Positions 1 through 7,972 of a stretch of 34,489 nt of DNA are shown one piece after another. A program made the position numbers and the translations under genes. The number at the start of each line of letters is the position of its first letter. Positions within the stretch are counted from its first letter, which is position 1. Under the pieces are notes generated by a model that was not told the DNA's origin, made no database searches, and was given only the letters and a program-made list of their open reading frames with translations. Source of the stretch: Candidatus Bathyarchaeota archaeon ex4484_205 (lineage in GTDB: Archaea; Thermoproteota; EX4484-205); NCBI GenBank assembly GCA_002255045.1, contig NJEE01000008.1, positions 1-34,489 of the forward strand. Direction: 5' to 3'.

Positions 1-2
1 GA

Positions 3-626
3 CAATCTCTCCAACTTTGTCAAGAGCTGACTAGGCACGCCATCGATGCATTAAGAATTCTCCACACCCAACTTGAGGCTCTAAGGAAGGGTGACAAAAA
101 GAAAGTAGAGGAACTTTACTCAAAAATATCCGAATATAAAGATTTGGCAATGGAAACTAAGCGGCGTCTAAGTACGGGGTTAATAGAGGCGGGTGCCATT
201 TTGCTGAGCCGAGAAGATTTCCTGCGGGATGCCGTTCCCGTCACTGAGATGGTGGATCTCACTGAGGGTGCTGCCTACAGAATTCTAGTACTTTCTCGAA
301 ATAACATAAAAATTGATAAAGAAACATGGGCCTCCCTTCTTCGTCTCGTAGCCGGTGCTTTGAATACAGCTATGAAGCTCCGTGAGACAATTTTCTCATT
401 GAGTGTGAATCCCGGCAATGTTGAGTCATTGGCACATTCTGTAGAAGAATCCGAAAGAGAAATGGATGACCTATATAGAGAAACAGAAGTAACCATAATA
501 TTCGCTAAGATAAACATTTCACATCTTCTACTCTTAAGGGATCTGTCTCAATTTCTGGAGGATATTGCTGATAAAGCTGAAGATGCTGCCGATTCTGCCA
601 GAATCCTCGCTCTCTCATCCTTCTAG
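3..626 (+). CDS. PhoU-like / DUF47 family protein (5' truncated by window edge)
   Basis: The reading frame is open from the window start (QSLQLCQELTRHAIDALRILHTQLEALRKGDKKKVEELYSKISEYKDLAMETKRRL...). Helical PhoU-like/DUF47 pattern; the track ORF at 144 is only an internal ATG. Confidence 0.7.
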   Translation, partial: QSLQLCQELTRHAIDALRILHTQLEALRKGDKKKVEELYSKISEYKDLAMETKRRLSTGLIEAGAILLSREDFLRDAVPVTEMVDLTEGAAYRILVLSRNNIKIDKETWASLLRLVAGALNTAMKLRETIFSLSVNPGNVESLAHSVEESEREMDDLYRETEVTIIFAKINISHLLLLRDLSQFLEDIADKAEDAADSARILALSSF

Positions 627-636
627 GTGGTACAGA

Positions 637-1197
637 GTGAAAGATAACAAGATTAAAGGTGAATTAATAGGTGACCGTGTAATAGTCTGGGATCCTACAG
701 AAGGTTCAAAGCTCTACGCCATGGGGTATTACGGTAAACCAATTGGGATTCCGAAACCTAAAACACCTGATTTTAATGTCCCACTTGTCCTAGACTTGAT
801 TGAAAGTCTATATTTAATGGAGAAAGGTGTCCTGAGGGTTGTGAACTCAAAAACCAGAAGGTCGATATCTCCTAAAGCATTCCGAAAAAGGGCTTTATCT
901 TTACATGAGCGATTCAATGAAAAATATTGTGTCTACAAGGATTTGAGAGAAAAAAATTTTGTAGTAACACCAGGTATAAAATTCGGCTGTGATTTCGCTG
1001 TATACGAGCATGGACCAGGTATTGACCATGCCCCCTTTTTAGTCGAGGTTAGACGGACTCAAGACTCCATAAAACCACCTGAAATTGTGAGGGCTGGGAG
1101 GCTGGCAACTACAGTCAGAAAGAGATTCATATTTGCTGTGTTTGATCCAATTACTGAAGAGATTACCTATCTGGTATTCAAATGGTGGAAGGCATAG
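637..1197 (+). CDS. endA: tRNA-splicing (intron) endonuclease
   Basis: GDRVIVWDP...LYAMGYYGKPIGIPKP N-domain and C-domain FAVYEHGPGIDHAPFLVEVRR...VRKRFIFAVFD with Tyr/His/Lys catalytic residues. GTG start at 637 preceded by AGGTGG; the track start at 565 overlaps the upstream CDS. Confidence 0.88.
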   Translation: MKDNKIKGELIGDRVIVWDPTEGSKLYAMGYYGKPIGIPKPKTPDFNVPLVLDLIESLYLMEKGVLRVVNSKTRRSISPKAFRKRALSLHERFNEKYCVYKDLREKNFVVTPGIKFGCDFAVYEHGPGIDHAPFLVEVRRTQDSIKPPEIVRAGRLATTVRKRFIFAVFDPITEEITYLVFKWWKA

Positions 1198-1198
1198 C

Positions 1199-2224
1199 CT
1201 ACCTATCTATCTCTCCTTCTATGAACCTTCTGAACATCTCTTTCGCGATATGATATGGCATCTGTTGAGGCGGATGTTTAAAACAGTACGCCGATAGGCT
1301 ATACAGCGCCCCTCCTATACCTCGATCCCACGCCAATTTCATACCTCTCACAGCATCTATCATTACGCCTGCACTATTAGGTGCATCCACCACTGCAAGC
1401 TTTACATCTATTGTCACAGGGGTTCCTCCAAAATATCTTCCTTTCATCCATATGTAACAGATCTTCCTATTATTTAGGAACTCTATATAATCGCTTGGTC
1501 CAATCCTTATTTTTGTCTCATAAGGGATAAGAGCTTCCACAGCACTAGTTTTACTTATTCGCTTACTCTTCAACCTCTCCTCTTCTAACATGTTCAAGAA
1601 ATCTGTGTCTCCTCCCACATTAAGTTGATAAGTTTCCTGTATTTCCACTCCTCTATCGACAAGTAGTTTAGCGATAGTCTTATGCAAAACTGTGGCACCG
1701 ATTTGGCTCATTACATCATCTCCAGCAAGTGGAATTTTCTTTTGTTCAAATTTTTGGCTCCACCCGTCATCAGATGCTATGAATGTAGGCATAGCGTTTA
1801 TGAATCCGCATCCTGCATTTAAAGCCGCCTCCGCATATTGCCGACTTCCATACTCACTCCCCACCGGCAGATAATTTATGAGTATATCTGCTTCACTTTC
1901 CTTAAGTTCCGTTGTGATGTCTACCTCAGGCTCTTCACTGACTTTTATTACTTCCTTTAGATACTTTCCCAACCCATCATATATTGGTGCCCTCTTCACC
2001 TTTATCCCCAGCTCCGGTACTTCCTGGAATCTAATGGTGTTATTAGGGAAACCAAAGATTGCTTCGCTCAGATCTTTGCCGACTTTGGTCTCCGCAATAT
2101 CGAAGGCAGCTACAAACTCTATATCCTCCGGTTTATATCCACCTATAGAGGGGAAAACAAGCTTCTCTTCCCTCCCATCTCTGTAGTAATATGTTCCTTG
2201 TAAAAGTGCTGAGGCACAATTTCC
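1199..2224 (-). CDS. ino1: myo-inositol-1-phosphate synthase (actinobacterial-type), N-terminus missing
   Basis: YLPVGSE, FINAMPTFIAS, GDDVMSQIGAT, YQLNVGGDTDFLNMLE, DAPNSAGVMIDAVRGMKLA, DRGIGG. Homology continues upstream of the GTG at 1999 as GNCASALLQGTYYYRDG...FVAAFDIAETKVGKDLSEAIFGFPNNTIRF, but there is no in-frame start before a stop at 2270-2272. Confidence 0.8.
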   Translation of the reverse strand, partial: GNCASALLQGTYYYRDGREEKLVFPSIGGYKPEDIEFVAAFDIAETKVGKDLSEAIFGFPNNTIRFQEVPELGIKVKRAPIYDGLGKYLKEVIKVSEEPEVDITTELKESEADILINYLPVGSEYGSRQYAEAALNAGCGFINAMPTFIASDDGWSQKFEQKKIPLAGDDVMSQIGATVLHKTIAKLLVDRGVEIQETYQLNVGGDTDFLNMLEEERLKSKRISKTSAVEALIPYETKIRIGPSDYIEFLNNRKICYIWMKGRYFGGTPVTIDVKLAVVDAPNSAGVMIDAVRGMKLAWDRGIGGALYSLSAYCFKHPPQQMPYHIAKEMFRRFIEGEIDR

Positions 2225-2227
2225 TTT

Positions 2228-2770
2228 GTGGTCGGTATAAAGCTTCCCATTCCTCTCCGACGGAAGAAACTACGTGATATGATGGTTGAAGAACTGAGGC
2301 GTGAGATGCGTCTCTCCATTACTCGTCCAACCTATGGAGAAGATTGGGATAGCATTCTCTACTGGGCTGATGAGACTCCCCTTACTTATTCAATGTGCCG
2401 AAAACCTGCTATAAAACTAAAGATGTTGAAGGAAGTGCTTGAACTTCTCAAAGGAAAGAATTTTGACTCTGTAAAGAGAACTCTGGGGAGGAAATCTGGG
2501 GAACGAAAACTTCGTAAACGTCACAGTATATTCTATGATATTGTCTTTCGCAAGGGTGATCTACATATAGGATACGGCTCACTCATTCAATTGAGACCTG
2601 AGAAGGAGAAACCATTGCTTGAGTGTGGAGGATACATCTTCACTGTTAAAATGGTTGTGGATTCTGAAGGAAAGGAAATTGTGGACTTTGAGTGTGGACG
2701 TTTTCGAAATTACAAAAAAGAAATAAAACCCCTACTAGATAAAATAGGATCTCTATATCACAAGATTTGA
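2228..2770 (+). CDS. hypothetical protein
   Basis: 180-aa ORF (GTG 2228, or ATG 2279) with no family recognised. It starts at the point where MIPS homology ends on the other strand. Confidence 0.5.
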   Translation: MVGIKLPIPLRRKKLRDMMVEELRREMRLSITRPTYGEDWDSILYWADETPLTYSMCRKPAIKLKMLKEVLELLKGKNFDSVKRTLGRKSGERKLRKRHSIFYDIVFRKGDLHIGYGSLIQLRPEKEKPLLECGGYIFTVKMVVDSEGKEIVDFECGRFRNYKKEIKPLLDKIGSLYHKI

Positions 2771-2771
2771 T

Positions 2772-3182
2772 TTACACTAGTTTAGCTCCACAATTTGGGC
2801 AGAACCTGCTGTAGATGGGAACAGGCATACCGCATCTTGGGCATGGTTTCATCATTTTCTGTTGTTGTATTTGGCTTGGCCGTGTATAAGTTGCTGGTTG
2901 TTGGGATGTAGCGACTGGTACATAGGCCGGCTGTACGACAATGTTCTCTGTAGTGTATCGCGAGGGCCGTGCTACTCTCACCTGGTAAGGTAATGTAGCT
3001 CCTATAATTGTCATAAATGTTCCTCCTATGATCAGTATTACTGAGCTTCCCATATAGGGATTGGAAACAGGGTTATCCAGCTTCGTTAAGTCTATCTCAA
3101 GTATTGAATTCAAATAAGCTCCCAGACCTATCATTACCACACCTAATGCTATCAACGTCAATTTCACATTGAGCCGTGTCAA
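2772..3182 (-). CDS. membrane protein with C-terminal zinc ribbon
   Basis: Two hydrophobic segments followed by CPRCGMPVPIYSRFCPNCGAKL. Confidence 0.7.
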   Translation of the reverse strand: MTRLNVKLTLIALGVVMIGLGAYLNSILEIDLTKLDNPVSNPYMGSSVILIIGGTFMTIIGATLPYQVRVARPSRYTTENIVVQPAYVPVATSQQPATYTRPSQIQQQKMMKPCPRCGMPVPIYSRFCPNCGAKLV

Positions 3183-3206
3183 TCCTATATCTCAACTATC
3201 ACAGAA

Positions 3207-3965
3207 TTAGATAATACTTTCTACTTTCCAGGACTCTCTTGCATATTTGTATGCTATCTCCTCTGGTTTTTCAGATGTAATTATGCTCCTTCCAATTATT
3301 AGGTAGTTAGCCCCATTTTTTATGGCTTCCTCAATTTTCCCTCCCTGTTTTCCTATACCCACAGCATATATCGGGTTCTCATTTATATTCCTTATATGTC
3401 TCAATATCCTAGGTCTTGTGGCACCAACTATCATACCATCTAGCATCCACTTCTCCGCCATACGGGCAATTTTCTCATAGAATCTAAGTCTCCCCTCATG
3501 AGGATCTATTATCTCTGCTTCAAACATCTCCTTGGCACCTGGGTTACTCATATATGTTAATAGAATTATCCCATATCCCCATTCTCTGGACATTTCAATG
3601 ATGTCCCTTAACCCTCCTTCAAATCCCGGTAATGGGCTGACTATCTCTGCATTTATCCCCGCTTTGTAATGCTCATATACCACAATTCTATTTGTATGTG
3701 CTACATCATTCAGTTTGCTATCAAATATTATTGGTAATCCTGCCTTCTTCACCCTTTGTATAAGAGGTTTTACTCCATTTATTCCTTCCTTCACTGTTAT
3801 TTGTCGACCTATTTTCACAGCACATATGTAGTTCTCTACTTTTTCAATTATCTCAATAAGCTTACCTATTACATTTTCCTCATTTGGCATTCTATCCGCT
3901 GAGAGAATCACTTTGCTCTCCCTTTCCTCAGAAACCCTCTGTATTAATTTTCGGAACTTCTCCAT
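3207..3965 (-). CDS. pyrF: orotidine 5'-phosphate decarboxylase
   Basis: VILSADRM, FDSKLNDVAHT (catalytic K/D), VGATRP, GIGKQGG, YLIIGRSI. Confidence 0.85.
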   Translation of the reverse strand: MEKFRKLIQRVSEERESKVILSADRMPNEENVIGKLIEIIEKVENYICAVKIGRQITVKEGINGVKPLIQRVKKAGLPIIFDSKLNDVAHTNRIVVYEHYKAGINAEIVSPLPGFEGGLRDIIEMSREWGYGIILLTYMSNPGAKEMFEAEIIDPHEGRLRFYEKIARMAEKWMLDGMIVGATRPRILRHIRNINENPIYAVGIGKQGGKIEEAIKNGANYLIIGRSIITSEKPEEIAYKYARESWKVESII

Positions 3966-4009
3966 AGTATAAAGTTAAAAGTATGTTGGAATTTAAATAG
4001 AATACCAAT

Positions 4010-5266
4010 ATGCACCAGGATAAAACTCTCGCTGAGAGAATTTTAAGTAAAAAGGCAGGTGAAGAAGTATATGCTGGTGACTATGTAACTGCCCCCATAG
4101 ACTACATTGTAGCTCACGATGGAACTGCCCCCCTCGCAATAAAATGGTTCCAGGAAATGGGGGCCTCCCGTGTGTGGGATCCCTCTAGAATTATTTTGGT
4201 AATAGATCATGCTTCTCCAAGTCCTGCAGAGGGCAACTCCGAACTTCATAAAATGATGCGAAGCTTCGCTCTTCAAAACTCAATATACAATTTCTATGAT
4301 GTAGGCCATGGAATTTGTCATCAAATAATGATAGAAGAAGGTTTTGCCTATCCATTTAGGCTGATAGTGGGTGCTGACTCTCACACTTGCTCATATGGTG
4401 CTGTGAGTTCATTTGCCACTGGCATAGGATCTACTGAAGCAGCATATGTCTGGGCGACAGGTGAACTATGGTTTAAAGTTCCTAGAACTATGAGAGTATT
4501 CTTAAAGGGTAATATACCTCAAGATGTGTATTCAAAGGATATCTTTCTATATTTGGCAAGAGAAATCGGTGTAAGTGGCGCTACATACATGGCACTTGAA
4601 TATGTAGGAGAAGCCGTCAAAGAGTTATCTACTGACGCTAGAATAACCCTATCTAATATGGCAATAGAAGTAGGTGGGAAGACTGGATTATTCTATCCTG
4701 ATGAGGAGACAGATCGATTTCTAAAGTCCATAGGGAAAGATCCATTCCCCAAAATAATGCCCAATGGCTCTCCCGACAAGACACTAGAAATAGATGTGTC
4801 CTCTCTGGTTCCACTTGTAGCAATGCCTCATAATGTAGATAACGTAAAACCTGCAAGTGAACTCTCCGACATAAAAATAGATCAAGCTTTTATAGGCTCC
4901 TGTACAAATGGCCGTCTAGAGGATCTGAGGATCGCTGCAAGCATATTGAAGGGTAAAAAAGTAGCTAAAAACGTGAGATTGATAGTGATTCCTGCATCCA
5001 GAAAGATTTTCCGGAGAGCCATTTCTGAAGGTCTTATAGATGTCTTCCTAGAAGCTGGGGCTTCCGTATATTCCTCCACCTGTGGCCCCTGTGTAGGTGC
5101 TCATCTAGGAATACTTGGAGAAGGAGAGAAATGTATCTCCACATCCAATAGGAATTTTCAGGGGCGTATGGGTTCACCTAACTCAGAAATATATCTCGCC
5201 TCTTCCGCTACAGTTGCCGCCTCTGCAGTAAATGGATATATTTCCGATCCAAGGGAAGTAAGGTGA
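4010..5266 (+). CDS. leuC: 3-isopropylmalate dehydratase / homoaconitase-like large subunit
   Basis: VGADSHTCSYGAVSSFATGIGSTE, FIGSCTNGRLEDL, STCGPCVGAHLG, STSNRNFQGRMG (Fe-S and aconitase signatures). Confidence 0.9.
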   Translation: MHQDKTLAERILSKKAGEEVYAGDYVTAPIDYIVAHDGTAPLAIKWFQEMGASRVWDPSRIILVIDHASPSPAEGNSELHKMMRSFALQNSIYNFYDVGHGICHQIMIEEGFAYPFRLIVGADSHTCSYGAVSSFATGIGSTEAAYVWATGELWFKVPRTMRVFLKGNIPQDVYSKDIFLYLAREIGVSGATYMALEYVGEAVKELSTDARITLSNMAIEVGGKTGLFYPDEETDRFLKSIGKDPFPKIMPNGSPDKTLEIDVSSLVPLVAMPHNVDNVKPASELSDIKIDQAFIGSCTNGRLEDLRIAASILKGKKVAKNVRLIVIPASRKIFRRAISEGLIDVFLEAGASVYSSTCGPCVGAHLGILGEGEKCISTSNRNFQGRMGSPNSEIYLASSATVAASAVNGYISDPREVR

Positions 5267-5271
5267 CTCAA

Positions 5272-5766
5272 ATGATTGTGAGAGGCAAAGTATGGAAGTT
5301 TGGAGATAATGTAAATACCGATCAAATTATTCCATGGAAATACAAATCTAAAACAATAGATCCTGAAGAGCTAGGTAGGTATGCAATGGAAGGTATTCGC
5401 CCAAACTTCTCTTCTATGATCTCCAAGGGTGACATAATTGTAGCCGGTGAGAATTTTGGATGTGGTTCGAGCAGAGAACAAGCTCCTCTAGCTATAAAGT
5501 ACTCCGGCATATCTGCAGTTGTAGCAAAGTCCTTTGCCAGGATTTTCCTAAGAAATTCAATCAATATTGGTCTCCCTATAGTTGAATGTCCCGATTTATA
5601 CCAGTATGTCACAGAAGGTGATGTGATAGAAATAGACTTCGAGAAAGGTTCGATAAATGTGAAAGGAAGAGAGTTCTCCTTTAAACCTTTTCCACCTTTT
5701 CTGCAGAAGATACTCAAGTCAGGAGGTCTTGTGCAATATTACCGAAAATATATTGCAAAGAAATAG
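5272..5766 (+). CDS. leuD: 3-isopropylmalate dehydratase / homoaconitase-like small subunit
   Basis: GDNVNTDQIIP, GENFGCGSSREQAPLAIK. ATG 5272 has AAGGTGA upstream; GTG 5263 is the alternative start. Confidence 0.88.
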   Translation: MIVRGKVWKFGDNVNTDQIIPWKYKSKTIDPEELGRYAMEGIRPNFSSMISKGDIIVAGENFGCGSSREQAPLAIKYSGISAVVAKSFARIFLRNSINIGLPIVECPDLYQYVTEGDVIEIDFEKGSINVKGREFSFKPFPPFLQKILKSGGLVQYYRKYIAKK

Positions 5767-5774
5767 CTCTTCTC

Positions 5775-6098
5775 TCACTCTTTTATTAAACTAAACTCAA
5801 CTATAATTGGAAAGAAGATCAAGATAACTGAGATTACAATAGGAGTCAAGCCTATGCTTTGCATCCATGTTAAGGAAGAGTACAAAGCCGCTATTCCCCC
5901 TGCAATATTTGGTAACACTATGATAATAGCTATTTTCTTGAACTCCTTTCCTAAACCTTTTAGCAGATCTATAGCTACTATCGTCACCCCAATAATTCCT
6001 ATCAAAATAAAGTGAGTTCCCTTATAAACTCCTCCAAGAGCAATATCTAGAACACTTAGAATTAACAACAGAAGCCTTCCAATGCTCATCTTCGACAT
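5775..6098 (-). CDS. small integral membrane protein
   Basis: 107 aa with about three hydrophobic segments; no family recognised. Confidence 0.5.
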   Translation of the reverse strand: MSKMSIGRLLLLILSVLDIALGGVYKGTHFILIGIIGVTIVAIDLLKGLGKEFKKIAIIIVLPNIAGGIAALYSSLTWMQSIGLTPIVISVILIFFPIIVEFSLIKE

Positions 6099-6173
6099 TT
6101 TTCTTAAAGCCTTAGAATATCTCCACTTATTATTAAATATATATGTCTTAATTCTTATTCCCTTAGTGAATTC

Positions 6174-7034
6174 ATGGAAGAACTCTTCACCAATATCTAT
6201 AGGCCCTTATCCCCCTTCGGAGGTGTAACTGCCAACTGGAAGGATTCAAGGTTCGTTATTATAGGTGCCCCCCTCGAATTCACCGTATCTTGGTTCAGAG
6301 GGCAGAAAAATGCCCCAAATTCCATAAGGCTATCCGCATATAATATAGAGTGGTCATGTATTTCCTCTGGTAAAATTCTTCAAGATAATATTCCTCTATA
6401 TGATATAGGTAATATATCTCCCTTTCTACCATTTAACAAATTTCTAGACGAAGTCGGCAAGAAAGTAAGTATCATTATACATTCCAATAAGCTTCCCATC
6501 TTGCTGGGAGGTGAACATACCGTTACTTTACCTGCAGTACAGTATGTGAAGCCCGATGCTCTAGTTCTTTTTGATGCACATTTGGATTTGAGAGATGAAT
6601 TAAACGGATTTAGAATAGGCCATGGAACTTGGTTAAGACGTCTTCTCGAGTCTCAACACCTTGACGTGCTTGCAGTTGGTACCCGGGCCTTCTCTCAAGA
6701 GGAAATATCCTTTGCTCGTGTGAAGAATATATTTTTCATTCCTCCCTTTGAAAAAAATATCGAAAAATTAAAAGATTGGCTCAAGAGATATAGAAAAATC
6801 TATCTATCAATCGACCTAGATGTCTTTGATCCCGCATATACCCCCGAGGTGGGAAATCCGGAACCTTTTGGTATATCTCCACGTGAATTTCTCTCCCTCC
6901 TAATGTTTATACCTTTCAATAGGGTATGTGGATTTGACATAGTGGAGGCAGCACCTACAGAGGAAAAGGAAACCACCACAACTATTTTAGCTGCCAAGAT
7001 AGTTCTGGAATTAATTTCTAATTTTATTTATTAA
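6174..7034 (+). CDS. speB: agmatinase/arginase family ureohydrolase
   Basis: GGEHTVTLP, LFDAHLDLRDE, SIDLDVFDPAYTPEVGNPEPFG metal-binding motifs. TATA-like AATATATATG lies upstream. Confidence 0.87.
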   Translation: MEELFTNIYRPLSPFGGVTANWKDSRFVIIGAPLEFTVSWFRGQKNAPNSIRLSAYNIEWSCISSGKILQDNIPLYDIGNISPFLPFNKFLDEVGKKVSIIIHSNKLPILLGGEHTVTLPAVQYVKPDALVLFDAHLDLRDELNGFRIGHGTWLRRLLESQHLDVLAVGTRAFSQEEISFARVKNIFFIPPFEKNIEKLKDWLKRYRKIYLSIDLDVFDPAYTPEVGNPEPFGISPREFLSLLMFIPFNRVCGFDIVEAAPTEEKETTTTILAAKIVLELISNFIY

Positions 7035-7962
7035 TTACAACTGTTTTACCCTCTCTTGACGACTTCACTACTAGTTCTGCAATTTCAAGTGCCATTACTG
7101 CCTCCCTCCCTCCAGGTTTAGGTTCTATACCTCTCTCAGCACAATTAAGGAAATATAGCAATTCCTTCAGGAGAGGTTCCTGCCAATCTAAATTAGGTGA
7201 ACTGAGTTCATCTCGCTTGATTATAGTTATCTCCTGAGTTAATAGATTTGCTTCTACCACCCCATCAGTACATGTTACCCTCATCTTTCTCGTCTTTTTA
7301 GGAGTAAGCCAGTTCGCCTCAATTATCACAGTCCTATCCTCAGGGTATTTCATTAAGATATTTACAAAGTCCTCATGTTTATGATGCTGGAGCTTGCCCA
7401 TTGTTGCATACACTTCCTCTGGATACTCATCAATCAGGTAGTTTGAGAGATCAATATCATGTATTGCTGTATCCCTCAGAACACCGACGTCTTGAATTCT
7501 CTCAGGCCATCTGCTTACTCGCGTGAAATAATAAAGAATTGGTTTCCCAATCTCTCCATCATTGATTATCTTCTCTACCACTTCTATAGCCTGGTTGAAT
7601 CTTTCTATAAATCCTACCATTAGTTTCGCTCCATATTCTTCCGCTTTCCTAATTAATTCATATGCTTCCTTGAGAGTAGCTGTAAATGGTTTCTCCACCA
7701 GTATGTATCTCACTCCCATCTCCAGAAGTTTCAGTGCAACTTCGTAATGTGTGAAAGTGGGGGTGACAATTGTTGCTGCCTCTATATCAAACTTTCTCAG
7801 ATCCTCTACAGCGGTGACGTAGGGCACATGATACTTTCTTCCATAAGCCCTTGCCCTGCTTCCATCAATGTCACATACCACACTAAGGGCCTCTAATTCA
7901 TTTAACACTCGTGCATGGTTTTTGCCAAATCCCCCTACTCCTATTACCGCTGTCTCTATCAT
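7024..7962 (-). CDS. Gfo/Idh/MocA family oxidoreductase
   Basis: TAVIGVGGFGKNHARVL Rossmann motif, VEKPFT, IHDIDLSNYL. ATG at 7962 preceded by GGAGG; the track start at 7989 is less likely. Confidence 0.87.
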   Translation of the reverse strand: MIETAVIGVGGFGKNHARVLNELEALSVVCDIDGSRARAYGRKYHVPYVTAVEDLRKFDIEAATIVTPTFTHYEVALKLLEMGVRYILVEKPFTATLKEAYELIRKAEEYGAKLMVGFIERFNQAIEVVEKIINDGEIGKPILYYFTRVSRWPERIQDVGVLRDTAIHDIDLSNYLIDEYPEEVYATMGKLQHHKHEDFVNILMKYPEDRTVIIEANWLTPKKTRKMRVTCTDGVVEANLLTQEITIIKRDELSSPNLDWQEPLLKELLYFLNCAERGIEPKPGGREAVMALEIAELVVKSSREGKTVVINK

Positions 7963-7972
7963 TATTCCTCCC

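Noticed and set aside
12-1200. endA start at 565 giving an N-terminal extension
   Set aside because: Overlaps the upstream gene by 62 nt and lacks homology; GTG 637 with a good SD fits the family start.
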